In this document: positions 8,964 to 17,822 of the stretch, piece after piece | How positions within the stretch are numbered: the first letter of the stretch is position 1 | Layout of the letters: every line of letters begins with the position of its first letter | NCBI RefSeq assembly: GCF_003116135.1 | Contig: NZ_PDOA01000018.1 | Coordinates: 1 to 64,000, forward strand | Direction: 5' to 3' | Source: Teichococcus aestuarii | GTDB lineage: Bacteria > Pseudomonadota > Alphaproteobacteria > Acetobacterales > Acetobacteraceae | Length of the DNA: 64,000 bases | Position numbers and translations under genes: made by a program | Notes under the pieces: generated by a model | Databases searched by the model: none | Told to the model about the DNA's origin: nothing | The model's input: the letters and a program-made list of their open reading frames with translations, nothing else

Positions 8964-10484
8964 TCAGCGGCGCCCGGCGGCGAAGCGGACCGCCTCCTCG
9001 GCGGCGCGGAACAGGCCGCGCGCCTTGGCCCGCGTCTCCTCGTATTCCGCCACCGGGTCGGAATCGGCCACCACGCCGCAGCCGGCCTGGACATACATGG
9101 TGCCCTCCTTCACCAGCGCGGTGCGTAGCGCGATGCAGGTGTCCATGCCGCCATCGGCGCCGAAATAGCCGACGCCGCCGGCATAGAGGCCGCGCCGCGA
9201 GGGCTCCAGCTCCTCGATGATCTCCATGGCCCGCACCTTCGGCGCGCCCGAGAGCGTGCCGGCGGGGAAGCCGGCGGAGAGCGCCTCCAGCGCGCCCACG
9301 CCCGGCCGGGCCTTGCCGCGCACCTCGCTGGCGATGTGCATCACCTGGCTGTAGCGCTCGATGTTGAAGCTCTGCGTCACCTTCACCGAGCCGATCTCGG
9401 CCACGCGCCCGACATCGTTGCGGCCGAGGTCGAGCAGCATCAGGTGCTCGGCGCGCTCCTTCTCGTCGGCCAGCAGCTCCTTCTCCAGCGCCAGGTCCTG
9501 CTCGGGCGTGGCGCCGCGCGGGCGGGTGCCGGCGAGCGGGCGCACCGTCACCTCGCCATGCCGCAGCCGCACCAGGATCTCCGGGCTGGCGCCCACCGCC
9601 GCATAGCCGCCGAAGTCGAAGTAGAACAGGAAGGGCGCCGGGTTGATCCGCCGCAGCGCGCGGTAGAGGGCGAAGGGCGGCAGGGCGAAGGGCACCGAGA
9701 AGCGCTGGCTCGGCACCACCTGGAACACGTCGCCGGCGCGGATGTATTCCTTGGCCCGCTCCACGGCGGCCAGGAAGTCGGACTTTGTGTAGTTGGAGGC
9801 GGGCTCGGGCAGGGCGGGCAGGTTGGCCGGCGGCGCCGGGCGGGGCAGGGGGCGGTCGAGCGCCGCCTCGGCCTCGTCGAGCCGCGCCTGGGCGGCGTCC
9901 CAGGCGGCCTGCGGGTCGAGGCCGGGGAAGACCGGCGCGCAGAGCGTCAGCGTGTCCCGCACATGGTCGAACACGGCGATCAGCGTGGGGCGCATCATCA
10001 CCGCCTCGGGGATGCCGAGCACGTCCGGCCGCAGCGCCGGCAGGCGCTCCATGTGCCGCACCATGTCGTAGCCCAGATAGCCGAACAGCCCGGCGGCGAT
10101 CGGCGGCAGCCCGGCCGGCAGCGGCAGGCGCGCGGCCTCGATGGCGGCGGCGAGGCTCTCCATCGGCGGCGCCGCCTCGGGGACAAAGGCGTGCGGCGCG
10201 GAGAGGGCGTGGCGGTTGATCTCGGCGTGGCCGTCGCGGCAGCGCCAGACGAGGTCGGGCGCCATGCCGATGGCCGAGTAGCGCCCGCGCGCCGCGCCGC
10301 CTTCGACGCTCTCGAACAGGAAGGCGTTGGGCTGCCCCTGCACCAGTTTGAGATAGGCGCCGACCGGCGTGTCGAGGTCGGCGACCCGCTCGCGCCACAG
10401 CACCTGCCCCTGGCCGGCGCCAAGGCCGGCGGCGAAGGCGGTGAAGTCGGGGCCCTGGGTCGGACTGGTGGAGGGAGCGTTCAT
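8964..10484 (-). CDS. trpE: Anthranilate synthase component I TrpE
   Basis: A 506-residue chorismate-using enzyme forming anthranilate with TrpG. The N-terminal domain contains [11 protein letters not shown], the position of the tryptophan feedback site. The chorismate-binding domain shows [43 protein letters not shown] and a C-terminal [14 protein letters not shown]. No fusion with TrpG is present. The start overlaps the ppiD stop by ATGA, so there is no room for a classical trp leader-peptide attenuator directly before it. Control must act at the ppiD promoter or by feedback inhibition. Confidence 0.97.
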   Translation of the reverse strand: MNAPSTSPTQGPDFTAFAAGLGAGQGQVLWRERVADLDTPVGAYLKLVQGQPNAFLFESVEGGAARGRYSAIGMAPDLVWRCRDGHAEINRHALSAPHAFVPEAAPPMESLAAAIEAARLPLPAGLPPIAAGLFGYLGYDMVRHMERLPALRPDVLGIPEAVMMRPTLIAVFDHVRDTLTLCAPVFPGLDPQAAWDAAQARLDEAEAALDRPLPRPAPPANLPALPEPASNYTKSDFLAAVERAKEYIRAGDVFQVVPSQRFSVPFALPPFALYRALRRINPAPFLFYFDFGGYAAVGASPEILVRLRHGEVTVRPLAGTRPRGATPEQDLALEKELLADEKERAEHLMLLDLGRNDVGRVAEIGSVKVTQSFNIERYSQVMHIASEVRGKARPGVGALEALSAGFPAGTLSGAPKVRAMEIIEELEPSRRGLYAGGVGYFGADGGMDTCIALRTALVKEGTMYVQAGCGVVADSDPVAEYEETRAKARGLFRAAEEAVRFAAGRR

Positions 10485-12376
10485 CGGTTGGCGACCTGAC
10501 CGAGCATGTTCTCGTTGTAGGTGACGTCGCCGCGGGCGCGCAGCGCGTCCAGATACTGCACCTCGAGATCGGCCAGCATGGCCTGCTCCACGGCGTCGCG
10601 GGTGCGGCCGAGCGCCAGCGGGTCGCTGTCCGGGTTGAAGGGCAGCACCTCCAGCACCTGCGCCACGGCGAAGCCGTTGCCCGTTTCGGCCATGGTGGCG
10701 GCGTTCGGAGCGGTGGCGAAGAGCGGCTGCACCAGCTCCGGCGGCAGGCCCGACTGCGGCTGCGGCTGCCGCCCGAAGGGGCCAACGCGGCGCGTGGCGA
10801 GCCCGGCCTCGCGCGCCGCCTCGGCCAGCGGCTTGCCGCCCTGCACGGCGGCCAGCAGCCCGGCGGCGCGCTCCTCCACCGAGCGGCGGCGGGCATCGGC
10901 GGTCCAGGCTTCCAGCACCTGCTCGCGCACCGTCTCGAAGGGGCGCAGCGCGGCGGGGATCACCTCGCGCAGCTCGAAGGCGAAGAGGGCGGTCTGCCCG
11001 GCCTCGGCCAGGCGCGGCATCTGCCCCTGCTCGGCGGCGAAGACGGCGCGCAGCGCGATGTCCCGCGCGCCACCCTCCAGCGGCAGCGCGGCGGGCTGGC
11101 CCTCGCGGTCGAGGCCGCGGGCGTCCAGCGTCACCTCGGCCAAGGCGAGGCCGAAGCGCGGCGCCAGCTCGGCCAGGGTGGCGCCGCCGGCCAGCGCGTC
11201 CTCCACCTGGTTGGCGCGCTCATAGGCGAGGTCGGCGGCGCGCTCACGCTTCACCTCGGCCTCCACCTGGGCGCGCACGGCGTCGAAGCCGCGGCTCTCG
11301 CCCGCCTCGATGTCGGTGACGCGCAGCACGTGCCAGCCGAAGGGGCTCTGCACCGGGGCGCTGACGCCGCCTTCCGGCAGGGCGAAGGCGGCCTCGGCCA
11401 GCGCCTCCACCGGCAGGCCGGCGCGGTCCAGCGTGCCGAGGGCGAGGGCCTGGCCGCCCGCCTCCTGCGCCGCCGCCTCGATGGCGGCGAAGTCGGCGCC
11501 CTCGCGCCAGCGCGCGGCGATCTCGGCGGCCTTGGCCTCGTCCTGCACCAGCACCTGCTCCAGGGTGCGGCGCTCCGGCACCTCGAACTGGCTGCGGCGC
11601 GCCTCGTAGGCGGCGCGCAGCTCCGCCTCGGTGGGCTGCACCTCGGCCGCCAGCGTCTCCGGCGAGAGCACGGCGATGGTGGCGCGCCGGTATTCGGGGG
11701 CGGAGAAGCGGTCCGGGTTGTTCTCGTGGTAGCGGCGCAGCTGCGCCTCCTCCGGCGCCGCCGGCTCGGGCGCGGCGGCCAGCGGCAGCAGCACCAGCTC
11801 GGCCACGCGCTGCTCGCGCTCCCAGGCCAGCAGCGGGCGGGTCAGCGCGTCCGGCGCGGCGGCGCCGGCGCGCACGGCGCCGACCAGCTGCTGGCGGCGC
11901 AGATCGTCGCGCAGCAGGCTCAGGAAGCCCGCCTCGGAGAGGCCGTTGTTGCGCAGGAAGCCATCCAGCAGCGGCCGGCTGAAGCGGCCATCGGCGCCGT
12001 GGAAGGCGGGGATGGAGAAGACATAGTCGCGCAGCGCGGCCTCGGGGGCCACGATGCCGAGGCGGCTGGCCTCCTGCCGCTGCACGCGCTCCATCACCAG
12101 CCCCTCCACCGCCTGGCGGGCGAGGGCGGTGGCCATCGGCGGCGTCATCTCGAAGCCGGCGCCGAGCTGGCGCTGCACGCGCTGCATCTCGCGCCGCGCG
12201 GCCTCCTGGGCCTCGGGCAGCTCGATCGGCTCTCCGCCCACGCGGGCCACCGCCCGGTCGGTGCCGAAGTTCCGCACGATGTCCTCGATCCCCCAGATGG
12301 CGAAGGACAGGATGAGGAGGACGAAGAGGCCCTTGGCGAACCAGGTACCGGCAAGGCGGCGCAGTGCAGTGAGCAT
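10481..12376 (-). CDS. ppiD: PpiD-type membrane-anchored peptidyl-prolyl isomerase
   Basis: A 631-residue periplasmic folding factor. An N-terminal anchor (about residues 10-30, [20 protein letters not shown]) is typical of PpiD/SurA_N_3 proteins, and a charged linker follows. A parvulin domain lies near residues 255-350 with [15 protein letters not shown] and [15 protein letters not shown] second, degenerate parvulin-like region follows toward the C-terminus. PpiD works with SecYEG on newly exported proteins. It heads the trp/moa run and overlaps trpE by ATGA, an order found in other Acetobacteraceae. The promoter should lie in the 136-base divergent gap shared with tpiA. Confidence 0.88.
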   Translation of the reverse strand: MLTALRRLAGTWFAKGLFVLLILSFAIWGIEDIVRNFGTDRAVARVGGEPIELPEAQEAARREMQRVQRQLGAGFEMTPPMATALARQAVEGLVMERVQRQEASRLGIVAPEAALRDYVFSIPAFHGADGRFSRPLLDGFLRNNGLSEAGFLSLLRDDLRRQQLVGAVRAGAAAPDALTRPLLAWEREQRVAELVLLPLAAAPEPAAPEEAQLRRYHENNPDRFSAPEYRRATIAVLSPETLAAEVQPTEAELRAAYEARRSQFEVPERRTLEQVLVQDEAKAAEIAARWREGADFAAIEAAAQEAGGQALALGTLDRAGLPVEALAEAAFALPEGGVSAPVQSPFGWHVLRVTDIEAGESRGFDAVRAQVEAEVKRERAADLAYERANQVEDALAGGATLAELAPRFGLALAEVTLDARGLDREGQPAALPLEGGARDIALRAVFAAEQGQMPRLAEAGQTALFAFELREVIPAALRPFETVREQVLEAWTADARRRSVEERAAGLLAAVQGGKPLAEAAREAGLATRRVGPFGRQPQPQSGLPPELVQPLFATAPNAATMAETGNGFAVAQVLEVLPFNPDSDPLALGRTRDAVEQAMLADLEVQYLDALRARGDVTYNENMLGQVANR

Positions 12377-12512
12377 CGTATTCCGCGACTGATGAAGGCG
12401 GGCGGACCATAGGGAAAAGGCAGGCGGTTGCCAAACACCGGCGCCGCCTGTAGCGCGGCACGGCAACACTTTGTTCACCACGGACCGCCCGACAGGCAGA
12501 AGGAGACCGGGA

Positions 12513-13259
12513 ATGACCCCAGGCGTGCGCCCGCTGATCGCCGGCAACTGGAAGATGCACGGCACCCTGGCCGAGGCCACCGCCCTAGCCTCCGGCGTCG
12601 CCGCCGGCGCCACGGAGAAGGCGGAACTGCTGGTCTGCCCGCCCTTCCCGCATCTGGTGCCGGTGGCCGAGGCCCTGCGCGGCAAGGCCGTGGCGCTGGG
12701 CGCGCAGGACTGCCACGCCGCCGCCAAGGGCGCCCATACCGGCGACGTGGCGGCCGCCATGCTGAAGGATCTCGGCGCGGCCTATGTCATCCTCGGCCAT
12801 TCCGAGCGCCGCGCCGACCATGGCGAGAGCGACGCCGCGGTGAAGGCCAAGGCCGAGGCGGCGCTGGCCGCCGGCCTCGTGCCCGTGGTCTGCGTGGGCG
12901 AGAGCGAGGCGCAGCGCCTCTCCGGCGAGGCCGAGGCGGTGGTGGCCGGGCAGCTCGCCGGCAGCCTGCCGGAGGGCTTCGCGGCAGCCGGCGGCGTGGT
13001 GGCCTATGAGCCGGTCTGGGCCATCGGTACCGGGCGCACGCCGACGGAGGACGACATCGCCGCCATGCACGCCCGCATCCGCGCCGAGCTGGAGAAGGCG
13101 TTCGGCGAGGCCGGCAAGACGCTCCGCATCCTCTATGGCGGCTCGGTCAAGCCTTCCAACGCCAAGGGCATCCTGGCCCTGCCGCATGTGGATGGCGCGC
13201 TGGTCGGCGGCGCCAGCCTGAAGGCGGAGGATTTCCTGGGGATCGCCGCCGCCCTCTGA
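12513..13259 (+). CDS. tpiA: Triosephosphate isomerase
   Basis: A 248-residue glycolytic enzyme interconverting dihydroxyacetone phosphate and glyceraldehyde 3-phosphate. The active-site elements are GNWKMHG (Lys), LGHSERR (His), AYEPVWAIGTG (Glu and hinge), and phosphate-binding LYGGSVKPSN and LVGGASL. The start is placed at the ATG giving MTPGVRPLIAGNWKM, with AAGGAG a little upstream. It is divergent from ppiD and closed by a good intrinsic terminator. Confidence 0.98.
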   Translation: MTPGVRPLIAGNWKMHGTLAEATALASGVAAGATEKAELLVCPPFPHLVPVAEALRGKAVALGAQDCHAAAKGAHTGDVAAAMLKDLGAAYVILGHSERRADHGESDAAVKAKAEAALAAGLVPVVCVGESEAQRLSGEAEAVVAGQLAGSLPEGFAAAGGVVAYEPVWAIGTGRTPTEDDIAAMHARIRAELEKAFGEAGKTLRILYGGSVKPSNAKGILALPHVDGALVGGASLKAEDFLGIAAAL

Positions 13260-13282
13260 GGCGGGCGCTTTTTTCCGGAGGA

Positions 13283-13309
13283 GGGCGGACCCCGCCCCCC
13301 GTCTTTTTT
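13283..13309 (+). terminator. Intrinsic terminator after tpiA
   Basis: GGGCGG (13283-13288) pairs with CCGCCC (13292-13297) over a three-base loop, followed a few bases later by a run of six T (13304-13309). It lies 24 bases after the tpiA stop. Confidence 0.7.
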
Positions 13310-13357
13310 GTCGGCGGGGGAATTGGCGGCGGCCGCGCCCGGCGCGAGACTGCCGCC

Positions 13358-14755
13358 ATGACCCAGGACCAGACTGCGCGGGTTCTCGCCGCGCTCGATT
13401 CCGCCCGCACCGCCACCGAGGCCAGCCTGATCGACTGGCTGCGCATCCCGAGCGTGAGCGCCCAGCCCGCCCACGCCCCGGATTGCCGCCGCGCCGCCGA
13501 GTGGCTGGCGCGGGAGCTGATCGGCCTCGGCTTCGAGGCCGGGCTGCGCGAGACGCCGGGCCACCCGGTGCTGATCGCCACCCATCCCGGCCCGGGGCCG
13601 GACGCGCCGCACATCCTCATCTACGGCCACTACGACGTGCAGCCGCCGGAGCCGCTGGAGCTGTGGGACAGCCCGCCCTTCGAGCCGCAGGTGGTGGAGG
13701 GGCCGCGCGGCCCGCGCCTCGTCGCCCGTGGCGCGGTGGACGACAAGGGGCAGGTGATGACCTGGCTCGCCGCGCTGCGTGCCTGGAACAGCGTGGCCGG
13801 CGGCCCGCCCGTGCGCGTGACGGTGCTGGTGGAGGGCGAGGAGGAGATCGGCAGCCCGAACCTGGAGGCGGTGCTGGCGGCCGAGAAGGACATCCTCTCC
13901 GCCGAGATGGTGCTGATCAGCGACACCAACATGTGGGCCCCGGGGGCGCCCTCGCTCACCGTCAGCCTGCGGGGGCTGGTCTATACCCAGATCGACCTGC
14001 GGCTGGGCGACCGGGACCTGCATTCCGGCCTGTTCGGCGGCTCGGCGGCGAATGTGCTGAACCTGCTGACGAAGATCCTGGGCGAGCTGAAGGACGAGGA
14101 GGGCCGCATCCAGATCCCCGGCTTCTACGACGGAGTGCAGGAACCCACCGCCGAGCAGCGCGCCGCCTGGGAGGCGCTGGGCTTCGACGAGGCCGCCTTC
14201 CTCGGCGCCCAGGGCCTTTCCGTGCCGGGCGGCGAGCGCGGCCGCAGCGCGCCGGAGCGCCTCTGGGCGCGCCCCACCGCCGACATCAACGGCATCTGGG
14301 GCGGCTACATGGGCGAGGGCTCCAAGACCGTCATCGCCTGCGAGGGCCATGCCAAGCTCTCCTGCCGCCTGGTGCCGGGGCAGGACCCGCAGAAGGTGAT
14401 CGAGGGCATCCGGCAGTTCGTGCAGTCCCGCCTGCCGGCGGATGCGAGCTTCGAGCTGCAGGTCTTCGCCGGCGGCCCGGGCATCTCGATCCCGATGGAG
14501 TCGCGCTTCGTGCAGGCGGCGCGGGAGGTGCTGGCGGAGGAGTTCGGCCGCCCGGCGGTGCTGGCGGGCGGCGGCGGCTCGATTCCGGTGGTGTCCAGCT
14601 TCCAGTCCATCCTGGGGCTGGACAGCCTGCTGATGGGCTTCGGCCTGGACGACGACCAGGTGCACAGCCCGAACGAGAAGTTCGAGCTGAGCTGCCTGCA
14701 TGCCGGCGCCCGCAGCCATGCCCGCCTGCTCGGCCGCCTGGCGCGGAAGGACTGA
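13358..14755 (+). CDS. M20-family metallodipeptidase
   Basis: A 465-residue cytosolic zinc exopeptidase of the M20 family, closest in layout to the dipeptidase/carnosinase branch (CNDP-like). Seen: YGHYDVQPPEP (ligand His91, catalytic Asp93), RGAVDDKGQV (bridging Asp), VEGEEEIGSPN (catalytic Glu and ligand Glu), SDTNMW (Asp), and C-terminal VHSPNEKF (His). The DRDLHSGLFGGSAAN segment belongs to the lid domain, where the His completes the active site across the dimer. It probably hydrolyses dipeptides taken up by the cell; exact substrate unknown. It sits alone between hairpins. Confidence 0.88.
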   Translation: MTQDQTARVLAALDSARTATEASLIDWLRIPSVSAQPAHAPDCRRAAEWLARELIGLGFEAGLRETPGHPVLIATHPGPGPDAPHILIYGHYDVQPPEPLELWDSPPFEPQVVEGPRGPRLVARGAVDDKGQVMTWLAALRAWNSVAGGPPVRVTVLVEGEEEIGSPNLEAVLAAEKDILSAEMVLISDTNMWAPGAPSLTVSLRGLVYTQIDLRLGDRDLHSGLFGGSAANVLNLLTKILGELKDEEGRIQIPGFYDGVQEPTAEQRAAWEALGFDEAAFLGAQGLSVPGGERGRSAPERLWARPTADINGIWGGYMGEGSKTVIACEGHAKLSCRLVPGQDPQKVIEGIRQFVQSRLPADASFELQVFAGGPGISIPMESRFVQAAREVLAEEFGRPAVLAGGGGSIPVVSSFQSILGLDSLLMGFGLDDDQVHSPNEKFELSCLHAGARSHARLLGRLARKD

Positions 14756-14764
14756 AGGCGGGGT

Positions 14765-14819
14765 CCGGGGTGACACTGTCACCCCGGCGGAGGGGTGTGG
14801 GGAGGCCGCGCCTCCCCAC
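14765..14819. terminator. Double-hairpin element between convergent genes
   Basis: Two strong hairpins lie between the convergent M20 and threonine aldolase genes. CCGGGGTGACA (14765-14775) pairs with TGTCACCCCGG (14777-14787), and GTGGGGAGGC (14797-14806) pairs with GCCTCCCCAC (14810-14819). There are no clear T runs. The sequence layout resembles the elements at 25122-25178 and 31458-31477, suggesting a repeated intergenic element that may also stop transcription. Confidence 0.6.
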
Positions 14820-14824
14820 GGCGC

Positions 14825-15889
14825 TCAGGCGGCGAGCGCCTTGCGGGTCAGGGAGAGCGTCTCCTCGATCATCGGCGCCGTGACGCCGAGATGGGTGCAG
14901 GCGCGGATGCGCCCGCCCAGCATGGAGAGCTGCACGCCCTCCATCCGCAGCCGCTTCACCAGCTCGCCCGCCGCCAGGCCGGTGCCGGCGGGGTCGAAGA
15001 AGACGAGGTTGGTGTCCGGCTCCTCGACGGTGATGCCCTCGATCTGCCGCAGCCCGCGGGCGAGCGCCCTGGCATTGGCGTGGTCGTCGGCCAGCCGGTC
15101 CACATGGTGGTCCAGCGCGTGGATGCAGGCGGCGGCGCAGATGCCGGCCTGGCGCATGGCGCCGCCCAGGCGCTGCTTCCAGCGCCAGGCCTCGCCGATG
15201 AACTCCTCCGAGCCCGCCAGCACGGCGCCGAGCGGCGCGCCAAGGCCCTTGGTGAAGTCCAGCCACACCGTGTCGAACCCGGCCACCATCTCGGCGGCGG
15301 GGATGCCGCTGGCCACCACGGCGTTCATCAGCCGGGCGCCGTCCATATGGGTGGCCCAGCCCTGCTCGCGCGCCACGGCCACCACCGCGTCCAGCTCCGC
15401 CTGCGGCCAGACGGCGCCGCCGCCGATATTGGCGGTCTGCTCCACCTCCAGCAGGCTCTGCGGCGGCGCGTGGCGGCTGCGGGGGCGGATGGCGGCGCGC
15501 AGCGTCTCGGCGCTGAATATGCCGCGCTCGCCCTTCAGCGGGTTGATCTGCACGCCGGCCAGCGCCGCATGGGTGCCGCCCTCGCTGCCCAGGATGTGCG
15601 CCGTCTCATGCGCCAGCACCTCCTCGCCAGGGCGGCAATGGGTGAGAATGGCGATGACGTTGCACATGGTGCCGGAGGGCAGGAACACCGCCGCCTCCTT
15701 GCCCAGCAGCGCCGCCATCCGGTCGCACAGCGCGTGGACGGTGGGGTCGTCGCCATGCTGCTCGTCGCCCATCTCTGCCTCCATCATCGCCGCCTTCATG
15801 GCGGGCGTGGGGAGGGTCTGGGTGTCCGAATAGAGGTTGATGCGGATGGGCGGCGCCCCGGCGGGCGGACGAGCGGGAGCATGCACCAT
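14825..15889 (-). CDS. Low-specificity L-threonine aldolase, PLP-dependent
   Basis: A 354-residue fold-type I PLP enzyme of the threonine aldolase/beta-eliminating lyase family, which cleaves L-threonine or allo-threonine to glycine and acetaldehyde. Seen: NLYSDTQTLPTPAMKAAM at the N-terminus, GDEQHGDDPTV, the PLP-stacking region LPSGTMCNV, HMDGARLMNAVV (cofactor Asp), and the Schiff-base Lys214 in WLDFTKGLGAPLG. The length is normal. Some homologues act on other beta-hydroxy amino acids, so substrate range is open. It is separated from the next gene on the same strand by about 30 bases. Confidence 0.88.
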   Translation of the reverse strand: MVHAPARPPAGAPPIRINLYSDTQTLPTPAMKAAMMEAEMGDEQHGDDPTVHALCDRMAALLGKEAAVFLPSGTMCNVIAILTHCRPGEEVLAHETAHILGSEGGTHAALAGVQINPLKGERGIFSAETLRAAIRPRSRHAPPQSLLEVEQTANIGGGAVWPQAELDAVVAVAREQGWATHMDGARLMNAVVASGIPAAEMVAGFDTVWLDFTKGLGAPLGAVLAGSEEFIGEAWRWKQRLGGAMRQAGICAAACIHALDHHVDRLADDHANARALARGLRQIEGITVEEPDTNLVFFDPAGTGLAAGELVKRLRMEGVQLSMLGGRIRACTHLGVTAPMIEETLSLTRKALAA

Positions 15890-15920
15890 GGGGCGGGACC
15901 TCGTGGATGTTGCGGGAGGA

Positions 15921-16124
15921 TCAGTCGTTCATGTCGCGGATGGCCGCGCGCAGGCGGCGCCAGCCCAACCAGGCAAGCGGCAGGGCCGGCAGCAGGATCG
16001 ACACGAGAAGCGCCTCCCACGGCCAGTCCGCCAGCCAGCCAGGGCCCTCACGCCGCCAGAGCAGCAGCCCGATGGCGGCGCAGAGCATCAGGGCAAGGAT
16101 CTTCGGCATGGCGCGGGGCAGCAT
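15921..16124 (-). CDS. Small membrane protein of unknown function
   Basis: About 67 residues, starting MLPRAMPKILALMLCAAIG. Two hydrophobic segments (roughly residues 6-20 and 34-52) are separated by a WRREGPGWLADWPWE loop, and the end is basic (WRRLRAAIRDMND). It could be an inner-membrane hairpin. An ATG at 16109 is an alternative start. It lies 52 bases after the COQ10-like gene and in the same direction, so it may be the last gene of that transcript. No family recognised. Confidence 0.55.
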   Translation of the reverse strand: MLPRAMPKILALMLCAAIGLLLWRREGPGWLADWPWEALLVSILLPALPLAWLGWRRLRAAIRDMND

Positions 16125-16176
16125 GCCAGCCCGCACCGGCCGCGTCAGCCCCCCCCTTCTTGCCGGTTCCTGCCCG

Positions 16177-16662
16177 TCAGGCGCCCGCGGCGGGGTTGCC
16201 GGGCACGGGCTGGGCTCCGCCGGCACGTCCGTCCCGCCCATAGAGCGCCATGGCGCGGCGCTCGAAGGCGCGCACCATCAGCCGCACCGCCTCGTTGAAC
16301 ACGGTACCGATGACGGCCTGGAGGAGCCGCGACTTGAACTCGAAATCGACGAAGAAATCGACCTCGGTGCCGGCCTCCACGGCGGTGAAGGTCCAGTTGT
16401 TGTTCAGGTAGCGGAAGGGGCCGTTCTCATAGCGGACCCGCACCGCGTGCGGGCGCTCCAGCACCACGCGGGAGCGGAAGGTCTCGCGGAACATCTTGAA
16501 GCCGATGGTCAGGTCGGCCAGCAGCTCCGTCTCGGTCTGGGAGACGATGCGCGCGCCCACGCACCAGGGCAGGAATTCCGGGTAGCGGCGCACATCCGCC
16601 ACCAGGTTGAACATCTGCTCCGGCGTGTAGCGCAGGATGCGCTTCTCGGCATGGGTCGGCAT
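16177..16662 (-). CDS. SRPBCC/COQ10-RatA-like lipid-binding protein
   Basis: A 161-residue START-like protein. It shows RYTPEQMFNLVADVRRYPEF, PWCVGARI, GFKMFRETFRSRV, FRYLNNNWTF and VDFEFKSRLLQAVIGTVF, the hallmark pattern of the COQ10/RatA family. Coq10 binds ubiquinone and supports respiration. RatA in E. coli was reported to affect ribosome subunit joining. The position after lipA, an arrangement common in alphaproteobacteria, favours the quinone-related role. Its start shares one base with the lipA stop. Confidence 0.88.
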   Translation of the reverse strand: MPTHAEKRILRYTPEQMFNLVADVRRYPEFLPWCVGARIVSQTETELLADLTIGFKMFRETFRSRVVLERPHAVRVRYENGPFRYLNNNWTFTAVEAGTEVDFFVDFEFKSRLLQAVIGTVFNEAVRLMVRAFERRAMALYGRDGRAGGAQPVPGNPAAGA

Positions 16663-17708
16663 CAGGCGGCGGCGCCCGCCAGCGCACGGCCCGCCAGCCT
16701 GGCGTTGCGGGCCTCGCGCAGCGCCGCGAAATCCCGGTCCGCATGGTAGGAGGAGCGGGTCAGCGGCGTGGCGGAGACGAGGAGAAAGCCCTTGCCGCGC
16801 GCCATCCGGGCATAGTCCTCGAACTCGGCGGGCTCCACGAAGCGGTCCACCGCCGCGTGCTTGATGGTGGGCTGCAGGTACTGGCCGATGGTGAGGAAGT
16901 CGATCTCGGCGCTGCGCATGTCGTCCATCACCTGGAGGACTTCCGGCCGCGTCTCGCCCAGACCCACCATGACGCCGGACTTGGTGAAGATCGAGGGGTC
17001 GAGCTGCTTCACCCGGTCCAGCAGCCGCAGCGAGTGGTAGTAGCGGGCGCCGGGGCGGATGGTGGGGTAGAGCTTCGGCACCGTCTCGAGGTTGTGGTTG
17101 AACACGTCCGGCCGGGCGGCCACCACCACCTCCAGCGCGCCATCCTTGCGCAGGAAGTCGGGCGTCAGGATCTCGATGGTGGTCTCGGGCGCGGCGGCAC
17201 GGATGGCGGCGATGACGGCGGCGAAATGCGCGGCGCCGCCATCGGCCAGGTCGTCGCGGTCCACGCTGGTGATGACGACGTGCCGCAGGCCGAGCTTGGC
17301 CACGGCATCGGCCACGCGGCGCGGCTCATCGGCGTCCAGGCTTTTCGGCATGCCGGTGGTGATGTTGCAGAAGGCGCAGGCGCGGGTGCAGATCTCGCCC
17401 ATGATCATCATGGTCGCGTGGCGCTGCGACCAGCACTCGCCGATATTCGGGCAGGCGGCCTCCTCGCACACCGTCACCAGCTTGTTGTCGCGCATCAGGT
17501 TGCGCGTCTCCTGGTAGATCGGGTGCGTCGGCGCCTTGACGCGAATCCAGTCCGGCTTGCGCTTGATCGGGTTGTCCGGCCGGTGCGCCTTTTCGGGGTG
17601 GCGCAGCGGGGCCGCCGCCTGGGGGGGCAGGGCCACGGGCTTCACGGTGCCCTCGGCGTTGGAAACCGCGCCGCCGGCCCGGTGGTCGATCAGGATACGG
17701 GTGGCCAT
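16662..17708 (-). CDS. lipA: Lipoyl synthase LipA
   Basis: A 348-residue radical-SAM enzyme that inserts two sulfurs into octanoyl groups on E2 and H proteins. Both iron-sulfur sites are visible: the auxiliary cluster Cys81, Cys86 and Cys92 in [13 protein letters not shown], and the radical-SAM CTRACAFC at Cys107, Cys111 and Cys114. [13 protein letters not shown] and GLGETRPEV also match the family. It supplies the cofactor for the PDH E2 and E1-beta lipoyl domains encoded just upstream. A GC-rich hairpin separates it from lpdA. Confidence 0.97.
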   Translation of the reverse strand: MATRILIDHRAGGAVSNAEGTVKPVALPPQAAAPLRHPEKAHRPDNPIKRKPDWIRVKAPTHPIYQETRNLMRDNKLVTVCEEAACPNIGECWSQRHATMMIMGEICTRACAFCNITTGMPKSLDADEPRRVADAVAKLGLRHVVITSVDRDDLADGGAAHFAAVIAAIRAAAPETTIEILTPDFLRKDGALEVVVAARPDVFNHNLETVPKLYPTIRPGARYYHSLRLLDRVKQLDPSIFTKSGVMVGLGETRPEVLQVMDDMRSAEIDFLTIGQYLQPTIKHAAVDRFVEPAEFEDYARMARGKGFLLVSATPLTRSSYHADRDFAALREARNARLAGRALAGAAA

Positions 17709-17730
17709 TCGGAACCCCGGCTGTAGGGAA

Positions 17731-17766
17731 GGCGGCGGCCCCACCCTGCCGGGAGCGGCCGCCGCC
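17731..17766. terminator. GC-rich hairpin between lpdA and lipA
   Basis: GGCGGCGGCC (17731-17740) pairs perfectly with GGCCGCCGCC (17757-17766) over a 16-base loop. It sits just before lipA on the minus strand and could be a processing site or part of the lipA leader. No T run follows. Confidence 0.45.
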
Positions 17767-17791
17767 TGCCATGATCTATGAAGGCAGTCTT

Positions 17792-17813
17792 GCCCCGCAA
17801 GCCAGCGCGGGGC
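17792..17813 (-). terminator. Hairpin after lpdA
   Basis: GCCCCGC (17792-17798) pairs with GCGGGGC (17807-17813), nine bases beyond the lpdA stop on the minus strand. It is a plausible partial terminator of the PDH transcript, although the following T run is missing. Confidence 0.45.
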
Positions 17814-17822
17814 CTCTTGCCG

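Noticed and set aside
10481-10540. Tryptophan leader-peptide attenuator before trpE
   Set aside because: trpE overlaps the ppiD stop and there is no space for a leader peptide and terminator.
14795-16243. Long open frame on the plus strand opposite the threonine aldolase and neighbours
   Set aside because: The translation is rich in Arg, Gly, Ala and Gln without motifs, as expected for the complement of GC-rich coding DNA. The minus-strand genes have clear family signatures.
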